A stretch of 64,000 nucleotides of DNA from Pedobacter ginsenosidimutans (GCF_001442625.1 NZ_LMZQ01000012.1:62001-126000), one strand, 5' to 3'. Shown: positions 45,987 to 54,813, counted from the stretch's first letter. Translations and numbers: made by a program. The notes: generated by a model from the letters alone, not told the origin.

Positions 45987-46814
45987 TCAGAGCAGGTTTT
46001 CCTGCAACGCCTGATAAACAGTTCTCACCGACGCCTGAAAGCCTAAGCTGCGCGCCTGTGAGACATCGGCATGCAGATACCAGGGGTTGATCAGTGGTTC
46101 TGCGGATGAAGCCAACGTTTCGCCAACGAGCTGCAATAATTCGTATAATGTTGTTGGTGCCTCATCTGCGATATTGACCACCCGTCCGTCCATGATCCCT
46201 TGCAAAGCCATCATGATAGCCGTATATATATCGCGATGGTGGATGGTACTCATCCGCATAGCCGGATGAAATTTAGCAGCAACCACATGTTTTGGCAAAT
46301 CTTCCAGGTGACCGTCACCATCCCCATAAACAAATGGGAAGCGAAGAACAGACCAATTCAATCCGCTTTCACGTAACTTCTTTTCCGCAGCCACTTTGCT
46401 GGCCGGATAGGCATGTTGCGGGTTAAGCACATCGTCCTCCCGACCGGGGTGCGGATTGTTCATGTCGTAAACGTGGCTAGTACTTGCAAAAATGAAGCGG
46501 GCATCAGGGGAGTTGCGTTTTACGGCATCAATGAGGTTTTGCGTGCCCTCCAGGTTACTTTTCCAGATCAGGTCCGTATCAGGTGACCGAAACACGGCTG
46601 CCAGGTGAATGATGGCTTTTGTATTTTTTACTGCTTTATCCAGCGTTGCGGGATCAAACAAGTCCCCATCTATAGCCGTTACTCCGGCCGCAACTTCTTT
46701 TCCTCGTACCAGTGCGAAACAATCATATCCTGCTTCAACAAGGCGGGGCAAAAGCCTTGAACCTACTAAGCCGGTAGCACCGGTTACCAATATTTTACCA
46801 AATTGTCTGTCCAT
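45987..46814 (-). CDS. NAD-dependent epimerase/dehydratase family protein
   Basis: Extended SDR fold, 275 aa. It begins GKILVTGATGLVGSRLLPRLVEAGYDCFALVRG with the GxxGxxG NAD(P) motif. FASTSHVYDMNNPHPGREDD and YPASKVAAEKKL give the catalytic Ser/Thr and Tyr-x-x-x-Lys. FPFVYGDGDGHL is the substrate-region motif. These resemble UDP-sugar epimerase-like or NmrA-like redox proteins, so substrate is open. Its GC content is also raised. It lies upstream of the Crp/Fnr gene on the same strand with the operator between them. Confidence 0.88.
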   Translation of the reverse strand: MDRQFGKILVTGATGLVGSRLLPRLVEAGYDCFALVRGKEVAAGVTAIDGDLFDPATLDKAVKNTKAIIHLAAVFRSPDTDLIWKSNLEGTQNLIDAVKRNSPDARFIFASTSHVYDMNNPHPGREDDVLNPQHAYPASKVAAEKKLRESGLNWSVLRFPFVYGDGDGHLEDLPKHVVAAKFHPAMRMSTIHHRDIYTAIMMALQGIMDGRVVNIADEAPTTLYELLQLVGETLASSAEPLINPWYLHADVSQARSLGFQASVRTVYQALQENLL

Positions 46815-46877
46815 AATTAAATTATTTTAGACAAAGGTGGGGGTAATGTAGTAGTCAGGTACGGACAAAAACCGCTT

Positions 46878-47732
46878 TTATAAGGACAAATCCTGGTAAA
46901 AGCCGGCTATCGTTTTACCGGTTACTTTTTTGAACAAACGCGAAAAATACCCTGGGTCGTTGAAGCCGAGCTCAAATGCCAGTTCCTTTATTGATGTATT
47001 TTGGTCATGATATATTCTACGCTTTGCCTCGATGATCAAACGGTCTGTGATGAATTCCTTTGGCGAAACGCCGGAGTGCTGTTTTACAATCCTATACAAA
47101 CCATCTGTGCTTAAGGCCAGCTTTTCTGCGATCTCCGTTATGGCCGGTTGATCAGTAAGATGATCTTCTACAAATAGTTTAAACCCTAAAAACTTATCAA
47201 GATTTCCTGCCGTATGCTTTTTATGCATTACAAAATAAGCAGCGTTTATTTCTGTAAGCAGGCTGTTCAGGTAAGCCAGGATCAGTTCCGGATTGGTATC
47301 GGTAGTAAGCAGCAGGTTATTTAAGGTTTTAAATGTAGTACAAAGTCTAAATGAAGCATCGGGCGGAAAGCTTATTTTCTGCTGGTTCAGGGGATTGAGC
47401 AGGAATGGGAACTTTCCCGGCAATCGCGAAAGGCACTCGTTGTCGAACCCCAGTTTATAATAATTTGCGCTATGACGGGTTGTAGCCAGTTGCCTAAGCT
47501 GGTGGGGTAATGCAAAAAAAAGTTCATGTTTGCCAACTTCGATAGTTTCCCCATCGATAACCTCCTGACTATTCCCGTGTAGCACGAAAAGAAGGAAATA
47601 ATAAGGCAACCGTTGGGCAGGACCGTAGTGTGCAGCAGACTCGGGCGATACATGCCCGAACTCCGGAGAAACGATACGTATAGAGAGCCCTTTGTTTTGA
47701 CTTAGATTTTTAGGAAAAGTGTTAATAGGCAT
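46878..47732 (-). CDS. AraC-family transcriptional regulator 2
   Basis: 284 aa. The N-terminal cupin-like part contains YYFLLFVLHGNSQEVIDGETIEVGKHELFFALPHQ. The C-terminal HTH pair is ITEIAEKLALSTDGLYRIVKQHSGVSPKEFITDRLI and SIKELAFELGFNDPGYFSRLFKKVTGKTIAGF. It is directly upstream (63 bp) of the epimerase-like gene on the same strand. It may govern that gene; the inducer is unknown. Confidence 0.9.
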   Translation of the reverse strand: MPINTFPKNLSQNKGLSIRIVSPEFGHVSPESAAHYGPAQRLPYYFLLFVLHGNSQEVIDGETIEVGKHELFFALPHQLRQLATTRHSANYYKLGFDNECLSRLPGKFPFLLNPLNQQKISFPPDASFRLCTTFKTLNNLLLTTDTNPELILAYLNSLLTEINAAYFVMHKKHTAGNLDKFLGFKLFVEDHLTDQPAITEIAEKLALSTDGLYRIVKQHSGVSPKEFITDRLIIEAKRRIYHDQNTSIKELAFELGFNDPGYFSRLFKKVTGKTIAGFYQDLSL

Positions 47733-47907
47733 AACTACTAGCGATTATCATGAAGCAAAGTTACCAATTAGCTTCTATTATCTATTTTAAGCGAGGATGG
47801 AGCTGACCCAAACGCTTTGTTAATGGTGTTTTGATCAAATTGCCATGTATCTACCGAACGATGATGTTCGCTTGCATACCGTCTTTTTTGAAGGTTGCAT
47901 TGAGCAT

Positions 47908-48816
47908 TTAGTTGAAGGCCTGCCGGAAATCCAAAGGGCTTTGTTTCGTCTTGCTCTTAAACAGTTTATTGAACGACTGTGGATGCTCAAAACCAAGTTG
48001 GTAAGCAATCTCGCTCACGGACATCCGCGTTGTAGATAATTTTTCTTTGGCCTTCTCGATCAGCTTCTCATGGATAATCTGTTGCATCGTCTGGCCGGTC
48101 AGTTGTTTCAACAAACTGCTTAAATACTTAGTGGAGATGTTCAGGGCATCGGCAAAGTATTGTACGGTTGGCAATCCTTCAGAAAGCAGCGCTTCATTGT
48201 TCAAGTACGTCGTTAAGAGCCCTTCCACCTGGTTTAAGACCTGATGGTTGGTGATCTTTCGGGTGATGAACTGACGCTGGTAAAAACGTTCCGCATAATT
48301 GAGCAGGGTTTCCAGGTGTGAGATAATAATGTCCTGGCTGAACTTATCCATATTGGCATAATATTCAGTTTTAATATTCTTGACCAGGTCATTGATCACT
48401 ATTTCTTCCTTATCCGAGAGAAATAGCGCTTCACTGGTCGCATAGCTGAAGTATTCATATCGCCTGATCTTGGTAGCAAGCGTTGTATTCCAGAGAAAGT
48501 CTGGGTGTACGAAAAGCATCCAGCCATCCAGGTCGGGAGGTACACCATTGTCTTCGCCACGCAGGATCTGCCCGGGAGACATAAAAGCCATCAGCCCTTC
48601 ATCAAAGTCGTATTTCTGTTGCCCGTAATGTAAACCATCACAGCCTCTTTTCATGGAAATCACATACAGGTCGAAAACGACCGCATCTATACCAGTGTCA
48701 TTTCTCAGGCCTTTCAGGTCAACGATGCTGATCAGCGGGTGATGGGGTTTAGGAAGGCCCATCAAACGGTGTATTTCCGTTATGGAACTGATCCGGTAAA
48801 GTTTACTGCTAGCCAT
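47908..48816 (-). CDS. AraC-family transcriptional regulator 3
   Basis: 302 aa, related to the regulator at 42672-43571 (both have a YGxxxYDxxEG segment and a similar length). The sensor contains YVISMKRGCDGLHYGQQKYDFDEGLMAFMSPGQ. The HTH domain is LNISTKYLSSLLKQLTGQTMQQI and SVSEIAYQLGFEHPQSFNKLFKSKTKQSPLDFR. It is the last gene of a minus-strand cluster with an SDR, a DUF2147 protein and two small membrane proteins, spaced 2-21 bp. It probably responds to whatever that operon handles. Confidence 0.9.
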   Translation of the reverse strand: MASSKLYRISSITEIHRLMGLPKPHHPLISIVDLKGLRNDTGIDAVVFDLYVISMKRGCDGLHYGQQKYDFDEGLMAFMSPGQILRGEDNGVPPDLDGWMLFVHPDFLWNTTLATKIRRYEYFSYATSEALFLSDKEEIVINDLVKNIKTEYYANMDKFSQDIIISHLETLLNYAERFYQRQFITRKITNHQVLNQVEGLLTTYLNNEALLSEGLPTVQYFADALNISTKYLSSLLKQLTGQTMQQIIHEKLIEKAKEKLSTTRMSVSEIAYQLGFEHPQSFNKLFKSKTKQSPLDFRQAFN

Positions 48817-48823
48817 GTTGCAT

Positions 48824-49180
48824 TTATTTAATTTTAAACGGGTACTTCAGCCATATCATCACTAGTGGCATCACTAAAAACGGGATCTCAATCAACGCAA
48901 TGCGGTAATTTCCTGCCCGCAGTGCCAGCCCCATGATCATAACGACCAGGAACGCATTTAGCATATTGCCCAGGAAAAAGGTGTTAGGGATGAGCAAAAG
49001 TACGCCGACCGCTATGGCTACAGCTGCCAGATATGGAGTAAACGTTTCGCTAATCCCTAAACTTTCCATCATCTTTACAGATCCCGGATTGTTGTGGTAA
49101 TATACGGAATCCCAGGCATGTTTGAAGCTGAGCGTTACCGAAATGAGCAGCAGTGCTGCGGAAACAATGTTTTTTATCAT
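48824..49180 (-). CDS. Small integral membrane protein, four helices
   Basis: 118 aa with about four hydrophobic segments (residues 3-20, 48-66, 70-88 and 94-112). It shows a segment YLAAVAIAVGVLLLIPNTFFLGNMLNAFLVVMIM that recalls DoxX-like or other small quinone-linked membrane proteins; I am not sure of the family. It overlaps nothing but is 2 bp from the next gene and 7 bp from the AraC gene, so it is inside the operon. Confidence 0.7.
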   Translation of the reverse strand: MIKNIVSAALLLISVTLSFKHAWDSVYYHNNPGSVKMMESLGISETFTPYLAAVAIAVGVLLLIPNTFFLGNMLNAFLVVMIMGLALRAGNYRIALIEIPFLVMPLVMIWLKYPFKIK

Positions 49181-49182
49181 GT

Positions 49183-49380
49183 TTAGTTAAGGACAAAAGT
49201 GTTCATGATGCAAGCTCCGAGTATAGCGATCGGCACGCCGACTATTGCGCTTTTTAAAGCCCTTTTGGCCTTATTTGGATATGCCTTCCTGTGCCTGAAA
49301 TAAAGGAAGAGCCCTACAGGGGGAAGGGCATTGGATACTACGAACCAAAACCTCGACAGTTGATCTTTATTATCTTTCAT
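49183..49380 (-). CDS. Small hypothetical membrane protein, 65 aa
   Basis: Two hydrophobic segments (about residues 11-28 and 44-63) joined by the basic stretch FRHRKAYPNKAKRALKSA. FWFVVSNALPPVGLFLYFRHRKAYPNKAKRALKSAIVG resembles small zinc-ribbon-free membrane proteins of Bacteroidota with unknown function. It lies in the operon between the DUF2147 gene and the four-helix protein. Confidence 0.65.
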   Translation of the reverse strand: MKDNKDQLSRFWFVVSNALPPVGLFLYFRHRKAYPNKAKRALKSAIVGVPIAILGACIMNTFVLN

Positions 49381-49401
49381 GAGAATTGATTTTATGATTA
49401 A

Positions 49402-49836
49402 CTACTGAACTCTTTTCCATTTAAATGATTTTCCCACCAATGGTATACCTTTGTAGCCCCGGGTTTCAAGGTCATTGGGACCTGTCAGTTTCCCTTTCAG
49501 GCTATAGGTATTTCCATCCTGTACGCTATACAACTTACCGTCCACGTATTCGCCGTCCTTGTAGATAAGATCGGTGATATGGGTAAGGCCCTGCAAAGAC
49601 CTGCTCCGGAGTTTTTCATTAGGATTTTTAGCATCCTTCTTAGCCGTTTTTCCATCTGCTTCGAACATCTCTTTCGACCACAAGAGTTTGGCGGAATACT
49701 TGTTGCCTGCTTTGAATACTTCGATATTGTAATCGTCACATTTCCAGATTCCTATGATCTGATCTGCAGGTAATTTCTGAGCGAAAGACGCTAGTGATAA
49801 CAGCAGCGTAAATACTGCTAAAATTGATTTTTTCAT
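49402..49836 (-). CDS. DUF2147-domain exported protein
   Basis: 144 aa with a clear signal peptide (MKKSILAVFTLLLSLASFAQ). The mature protein has IIGIWKCDDYNIEVFKAGNKYSAKLLWSKEM, then NPNEKLRSRSLQGLTHITDLIYKDGEYVDGKLYSVQDGNTYSLKGKLTGPNDLETRGYKGIPLVGKSFKWKR, which is the usual DUF2147 pattern (small beta-barrel-like fold). Function unknown. It is the second gene of the operon after SDR 2 (10 bp). Confidence 0.85.
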   Translation of the reverse strand: MKKSILAVFTLLLSLASFAQKLPADQIIGIWKCDDYNIEVFKAGNKYSAKLLWSKEMFEADGKTAKKDAKNPNEKLRSRSLQGLTHITDLIYKDGEYVDGKLYSVQDGNTYSLKGKLTGPNDLETRGYKGIPLVGKSFKWKRVQ

Positions 49837-49846
49837 ATCTGATTGT

Positions 49847-50629
49847 TTATTGTTGATTATTTAATTTTTTAAATTTCTCGAATTCTTTGTGCCCTAACTT
49901 CATCAATTGGTTAGGTATCAGTCTGCTTAAAAATTTGATTACACTTACCAGGAATGGCCTGATCTCAGGCGTGTCATTCAGAAGGCCCTTGATGGCTACA
50001 CTGACCAGTTTATCCACATCCATCATTTGGCTCGGATTCGGTGGCAGCACCCAATCATGCTGAAGATTGGTATTCACACCCGGAGGTACCAGTTCGAACA
50101 CCTTCACACTGGTTTTATTCAATTGCAGGCGCAGGGCCTGGGTATAAGCATGAACGCCTGCTTTTGAAGCACTATAAACCGGAGCTGTGGAGTAAGGTAT
50201 AAAAGCAATGGCAGAGGAAACGTTTACAATGGCCGCCGAACGCTTTTTGATCAGGTGCGGCAAAAACTGATGAACCATACGGATCGTTCCCGTAAGATTA
50301 ATATCAATTTCACGGGTCATGTTTTCCAGGTCCTTGCTGGCGTCCTGAACGTCAAGTAAGCGCATTTCACCTGCATTGTTGACGATCATATTCAGATCTG
50401 GGAATTGTTGTGTCACCTCTTCATAGAGGCGCTCAATATCGTGCGGATCACTTACATCGCTCTGAAAGATGTGTATTTTGGGGAAGCGCCATTTGGTATC
50501 ATTTAAGGCTTCCTGTTTACGACCTGTAACGATAATGGTTGACCCCTGCTGGGTAAGTTGTTTAACAAGTTCAAGCCCTATACCGCTGGTTCCTCCAGTA
50601 ATCAGGATGGTGCTGTTCTTTAAATCCAT
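49847..50629 (-). CDS. Short-chain dehydrogenase/reductase (SDR) 2
   Basis: 260 aa from the ATG at 50629 (the open frame adds 12 residues without support). Motifs: TGGTSGIGLELVKQL, IVNNAGEMRLLD, catalytic Ser in NVSSAIAFIPYSTAPVYSASKAGVHAYTQAL with YSASK. SDRs of this kind (DltE-like, with NMIVNNAG and LVPPGVNT) recur in AraC-linked operons. First gene of the operon 50629 to 47908. A paralogue with similar segments stands at 59139-59906. Confidence 0.9.
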   Translation of the reverse strand: MDLKNSTILITGGTSGIGLELVKQLTQQGSTIIVTGRKQEALNDTKWRFPKIHIFQSDVSDPHDIERLYEEVTQQFPDLNMIVNNAGEMRLLDVQDASKDLENMTREIDINLTGTIRMVHQFLPHLIKKRSAAIVNVSSAIAFIPYSTAPVYSASKAGVHAYTQALRLQLNKTSVKVFELVPPGVNTNLQHDWVLPPNPSQMMDVDKLVSVAIKGLLNDTPEIRPFLVSVIKFLSRLIPNQLMKLGHKEFEKFKKLNNQQ

Positions 50630-50779
50630 GTTTTTCTCATTATTGTTGATGCAAAGTTCAGCCAATGGAAACTATGAGATGTATCCAAAAGTCGCGAGAT
50701 TGTAGTAAAAAGGAATATTACTAGTTTTATGACAGGTAATTTATCTCCAGCTTCACTTAAAGATTGTAAACACTCAGTC

Positions 50780-50945
50780 CGCAGAAGCATAAAAATAACC
50801 AGTTAAAAATTTGATTTTTAGATGGTTGTAATTTTTAAATTGTAGGCTTTTTTGCGGTCAGAAAAATAGATGTTCCGTATTCTGCTAAAAATCAATTATT
50901 GTGCTTTCTGTCTGGTTTCGAACCCCGTCTACTATCTTTCAGAGA
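50780..50945. repeat. Repeat related to the region behind the second tRNA-Asp
   Basis: The layout of 38395-38550 is repeated: CCGC, an AACCA/TGGTT hairpin, then TTTCGAACCCCGT at 50921-50940 resembling a tRNA T arm and 3' end. The similarity is interrupted and I judged it by eye. There is no coding sequence between 50630 and 51077. Confidence 0.45.
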
Positions 50946-51077
50946 AATTTTGCTCAACTTTTTACTCTATTAATTTCATACTTTAATACCTTAATTGAAA
51001 TTTATTAAATGGTTTAATAAAACGGACTCTGGAAATAGTCCGTTTCATTGAACTTTGTTTTTTTTGGATATTATGAT

Positions 51078-51836
51078 TTAAAAACCATACATACCACCCG
51101 ATACAGAAAGTTGCTCTCCTGTGATCCAGGCTGCATCATCAGATGCTAGAAACACTGCAGCTTTCGCAATATCTGCAGGCTGTCCTCTGCGTCCAAGTGG
51201 TGTTTTTTCGATAAACATCTTCTCATACTCACTACCTGCAGTAACACCCGCACTGGCTGCACCCTCTGTTTCCGTTGCGCCCGGCAAAATAGAATTGATG
51301 CGAACGTTTTTTGCACCCAGTTCTTTCGATAAAGCAATGGTGAAGGCATCTAATGCAGCCTTGGTTGATGAGTATAAGGAGGCATTCGGAAGTGGGTATT
51401 TACTTGCTCCAGAACTGATATTGATGATGTTCCCGCCCTTTTCGCCGAAAAGTTTAAGTGCTGCCTGTATTGTCAAGATTGGCCCTAAAACGTTGACATT
51501 GAAACTTTGGTGGAAATCTTCTGCAGAAATGAGTTCGATCGGAGCATATCCTTGAGACACTGCGTTATTTACCAAAATGTCTAGTGTTCCGAAAGCACTC
51601 TCCGCTTCTTTAAACAACCTGGTCACATCGGCTTCTTTCGATACATCGGCCTGGATCGCAATGGCTGTACCACCATTATCGGTTATGATTTTAACCACTT
51701 TGTCAGCCCCTTCTTTGCTGGAAGCATAATTTACAACAACTTTTGCGCCTGCTGCCGCAAAATGTTTGGCAATAGCTGCACCTATTCCTTTTGAAGCTCC
51801 GGTAACTACCGCTACCTTGTTTTCTAATTTACTCAT
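51078..51836 (-). CDS. Short-chain dehydrogenase/reductase (SDR) 3, glucose-1-dehydrogenase-like
   Basis: 252 aa with the classical motifs TGASKGIGAAIAKHF (cofactor), LDILVNNAVSQGY (NNAG variant NNAV), ISSGASKYPLPNASLYSSTKAALDAFT (catalytic Ser and Tyr-x-x-x-Lys), LPGATETEG and the C-terminal ITGEQLSVSGGMYGF. The VVVNYASSKEGAD segment suggests NADP preference. It matches 3-oxoacyl-ACP-reductase/glucose-1-dehydrogenase-like SDRs; substrate unknown. A Crp/Fnr gene lies 430 bp upstream on the same strand. Confidence 0.9.
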   Translation of the reverse strand: MSKLENKVAVVTGASKGIGAAIAKHFAAAGAKVVVNYASSKEGADKVVKIITDNGGTAIAIQADVSKEADVTRLFKEAESAFGTLDILVNNAVSQGYAPIELISAEDFHQSFNVNVLGPILTIQAALKLFGEKGGNIINISSGASKYPLPNASLYSSTKAALDAFTIALSKELGAKNVRINSILPGATETEGAASAGVTAGSEYEKMFIEKTPLGRRGQPADIAKAAVFLASDDAAWITGEQLSVSGGMYGF

Positions 51837-52268
51837 GATTTCTATTTTTAATTACATTTAGGTCCTTCAGTTTTTTCGTTCTGAAATACATGCAAAGATC
51901 CTGCATCGTTACGAACTGCATGCTGACATGAATCATTAAATACACACGATAAATGTCAGTTCAAAGTGATGAGTTAAATCAAAAAAATACAGTAACTATT
52001 TAAAAATAGCCACCTATTGTAAAATCTAAAATGCAAGATGCTAGAAGACCAAATGAGCATAAATCCCACGGTAAAACACTTTTTTCATCTGGGGAGAAAA
52101 TAAAAAAGCTGGCATAAACCAAATTCGGGTAGCCGGTATAAGTAATATTGCCTTTGCAAATCCGGACTTTGGTCAACAGTATGTTTTTATGTTAGGGGAA
52201 AGAAAATCCCAGCGATTCGTTTAACAGGCCCATTTGTAGTGATAGTGAAACCTGAAATAGCCAAGGGA
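51837..52268. other. Non-coding gap between SDR 3 and Crp/Fnr 3
   Basis: 432 bp without a credible gene. It should hold the promoter of SDR 3. I see no clear palindrome like those of the Crp/Fnr 2 module. Confidence 0.5.
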
Positions 52269-52853
52269 TCATTTTAAAATGTTTTTCTTTATTCGGCTCA
52301 AAGTTTCAGAAGATAGACCTAGATAAGAAGCAATCATATTTTGTGGAAACCGCTGTAGAAAATGAGGATAATTGCTGACCAATTCTTCATAGCGCTCTTC
52401 AGCTGAATAGTTAATAGCCTGCATTCTTTTTTGGGCAGCAATGGTGTTGTTTTGACTGATCACGTTTGACATCGCTGAAAAGGCAGGGATATGCTTCAGA
52501 AATTCTTCAATTTCCGCATTGGTTGTTTGCAGGACCTCTAGTTCCTCCAGCGCTTCAATGTTAAACCGGCTAGGCGTTAATCGATAAAAGCTTTCGAAAT
52601 CTGTCAGCCACCAATTTTCAACAGACAATTTCAGTATATATTCATGTCCTTTTTCATCAACCGTAAAAGTCTTGGCAGATCCTTTTACAATGTACCCGAT
52701 ATATTTGCACACGTCTCCTTCCTGTAAAAAGTATTGTCGTTTTCGAAGTTTTCTGGGTTTGAAGTGTGCCGTCAACAAATGCTTATCATCTTCCGATAGC
52801 TGTTTGCCTGATATTTTTTGAATGTAATCGAAAAACGCTTCAAAATAGGACAT
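52269..52853 (-). CDS. Crp/Fnr-family transcriptional regulator 3
   Basis: 194 aa from the ATG at 52853; ten further codons are open but unsupported. The sensor fold includes LLTAHFKPRKLRKRQYFLQEGDVCKYIGYIVKGSAKTFTVDEKGHEYILKLSVENWW. The C-terminal HTH is FPQNMIASYLGLSSETLSRIKKNI, close to that of Crp/Fnr 2. No Fe-S cysteines or cAMP residues. It precedes SDR 3 on the same strand with a long gap and may regulate it. Confidence 0.9.
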   Translation of the reverse strand: MSYFEAFFDYIQKISGKQLSEDDKHLLTAHFKPRKLRKRQYFLQEGDVCKYIGYIVKGSAKTFTVDEKGHEYILKLSVENWWLTDFESFYRLTPSRFNIEALEELEVLQTTNAEIEEFLKHIPAFSAMSNVISQNNTIAAQKRMQAINYSAEERYEELVSNYPHFLQRFPQNMIASYLGLSSETLSRIKKNILK

Positions 52854-53457
52854 TGTAAGGAAATAATTATTAGTTATGTGCAATATACTTAAGTCGGCTA
52901 AAAGACCAAAATTATTTAGGCATTGCCTCAGGATACTTCAATGCTAGGTGTCACATTCTATTTTTGGGTAATTTGAATGAAGTACGAAGGTCCCTGCTTC
53001 GAGCACTTTTGAATTAGCCTGTCATTTTATAAATAATAGGTGTCCGATAATATCCCGTACACTATTTATTCAGATATGAAACTACAATTTTGGCCCTCCA
53101 CTTTTTTTCTTTTTTATCAGATGTTTTTGTAATCCTTTTTCGAAGTCTGTATGCTTTGTTTTTTCAATTGAATCATTATCAGTTGTTTTGGATGAATTTT
53201 GGTCATTGATAAACAATAAAAGAGGGGCTAGGGTTCGATTGTAGCCCTGTTCAGCCCAGGGCTGCCTAGATGGGTTACCCATAAATTTGGCGCTAAAATT
53301 TATAGATAAATACCATAACCACTTCAATACAAGCGGTTTAACCGCCTAAATAACAGCACAGAAACATTTTCAGATTTGGATTGCAGAACGCCTCTTTACC
53401 TCGTACTGAACAAATAACAACTAGTTTTACCTTTATCGATCTCTTTAGCGACCCTAA
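52854..53457. other. Non-coding stretch with a second tRNA-end-like scar
   Basis: No gene is supported. The part 53075-53270 aligns with 40410-40595 in the same direction, including GGTTCGATTGTAGCCC and GTTCAGCCC at 53231-53260. An 81-codon minus-strand frame across it lacks a convincing composition. Confidence 0.5.
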
Positions 53458-53631
53458 TCGCAGCTTACCCGCCAACAGGTTAAAGATTACCTGAACATTA
53501 GCGAAAGTACCTACAAACGTAAGGTAAAAGATGGCACGTTAAAGCCTGTAAAACTTCCTGGTGGCGATCGTTTTTACGCGAAAGATTTACTGGCTGCCTA
53601 CCTGGAAAGCCAGCAAAAGGGCCGTATTTAA
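53458..53631 (+). pseudogene. Helix-turn-helix (excisionase/HTH_17-like) gene fragment
   Basis: The frame SQLTRQQVKDYLNISESTYKRKVKDGTLKPVKLPGGDRFYAKDLLAAYLESQQKGRI is an HTH_17/MerR-like DNA-binding domain as found in Bacteroidota integrative elements. An in-frame stop at 53455 and lack of any start codon show that the 5' part is lost or frameshifted. Such proteins act in excision or plasmid control, so this marks a decayed mobile element. Confidence 0.65.
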
Positions 53632-53673
53632 TTACCCCTGCATTACCTGTTGTTTACCCTTTGTTGCTACCAG

Positions 53674-53713
53674 GTTAACCCCAACGTTACCCCAGGGTTA
53701 CCCCGGGGTTACC
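53674..53713. repeat. Phased GTTACCCC repeats
   Basis: GTTAACCCC at 53674 and GTTACC(CC) at 53686, 53697 and 53708 stand at 11-12 bp spacing, about one helical turn. They lie 43 bp after the HTH fragment. Such iteron-like arrays can bind replication or excision proteins, but no such function is shown here. Confidence 0.5.
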
Positions 53714-53839
53714 TTTTCTCTACCTAAAAGGTAAAGCCAGCGCCTGCTTTCGCAGAATGGCAACACCGCTTACGGTTATGCTGCCCTTAAGCAGGCTGCC
53801 ACAAGTGGCCTGGCTGTGGCAACGCGGGCCAACCGTAAC

Positions 53840-53896
53840 GGCTCATTTTGGCTCATAATCGGTGTTAATTGGCTCAATTTAGCTCATTTTAGCTCA
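53840..53896. repeat. Phased GCTCA repeats
   Basis: (A/G)GCTCA occurs at 53840, 53850, 53871, 53881 and 53891, i.e. at about 10-bp spacing with one position skipped. T/A-rich linkers separate the copies. The array stands between the HTH fragment and the DUF6266 fragment. Confidence 0.5.
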
Positions 53897-54006
53897 AAAT
53901 GAGGCACCAATGCTGTTAAGCCGCTAGGTTTGGGCATGGATTTAAACATACCGGTATAAACAGAAATCCTTTTTTAAACAAACATTTTTTACTGAAAACA
54001 AAAATT

Positions 54007-54147
54007 ATGGCAACGTATTCAAAAGGCGCAAATGGCGCATTCCCGGGCAAAGTAGGCAGTATAATTGGCAGCAACTGGCGCAGCATAGATTACCTGAAAG
54101 GCCTGCCCAAAAAAGCATTAAACCCAGTACCGAACTGCAACCCCTGA
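54007..54147 (+). pseudogene. DUF6266-like gene, truncated
   Basis: Starts MATYSKGANGAFPGKVGSIIGSNWRSIDYLKGLPKKA, matching the N-terminus of DUF6266 proteins of Bacteroidota, then runs through a frameshift to a stop at codon 47. The family is usually about 200 aa and is often carried on accessory regions. The rest of the gene is not found downstream, where a broken piece continues only to about 54240. Confidence 0.6.
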
Positions 54148-54288
54148 AAGCCATCAGGTACTTTGCCAATCGGACCATTAAGAAAGGAGCGGGTAATGAT
54201 TGGCCTGGTTTGCTAAGGAGAAAACGGCTGTTCAACTGAATATTAAATGCTCCATGTAATACCAGCTACAGGAGCATTTACTCCACGT

Positions 54289-54813
54289 TTACCTATTTGC
54301 TGATTTTTTTTTTAACAGTTCTTCGTATGCCGGTCCCTCACGTTTTTCCATACCATCAGAAATCTTTATTCCGGCTTTCTCAAACTCGCTGATTAATCTT
54401 TTATCGAAATCAGCGATGTATGATGCAAATGATAAAGAATCTTTTTGTTCAGGAATTGTTGTAAAAGGAACATGCGGTTCTTTAAACCTGTGCAACACGG
54501 CTTGAGTACTATCATTGCCTTCCAAAAGAACCGAGTCACCGTAGTTTGTAATCTTAGCTACATAATCTTTGGTAAGGTATTTTAAGGAATCATTTTCTAT
54601 TTTATAAGGAAGCCTAAACCGGCCAACTTTCTGATTATAGAAAACTACATATTGCGAATCAATATCAAATTCGCTATATCCATTTTCCCTGGAAAACCGA
54701 TGCCATTTTCCGATCAGTGATTTTTTATTTCCATCTATATTTTTAGGATTTGGCGAATCGCAGGCGGGAAGGATAAAAATGAAACAGGCAAGTAAATAAA
54801 ATATGGATCTCAT
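54289..54813 (-). CDS. Hypothetical lipoprotein, 174 aa
   Basis: Lipoprotein signal MRSIFYLLACFIFILPAC (Cys18) followed by DSPNPKNIDGNKKSLIGKWHRFSRENGYSEFDIDSQYVVFYNQKVGRFRLPYKIENDSLKYL. The GKWHR..., VVFYN and YKIENDSLKY segments give a lipocalin-like beta pattern common in Bacteroidota lipoproteins of unknown function. The C-terminal third is helical and charged. It is convergent to nothing and is downstream (126 bp) of the GH11 gene on the same strand. Confidence 0.75.
   Translation of the reverse strand: MRSIFYLLACFIFILPACDSPNPKNIDGNKKSLIGKWHRFSRENGYSEFDIDSQYVVFYNQKVGRFRLPYKIENDSLKYLTKDYVAKITNYGDSVLLEGNDSTQAVLHRFKEPHVPFTTIPEQKDSLSFASYIADFDKRLISEFEKAGIKISDGMEKREGPAYEELLKKKSANR

Noticed and set aside
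53082..53327. 81-codon minus-strand frame
   Set aside because: It overlaps the repeat shared with 40410-40595, whose other copy is not open in that frame.
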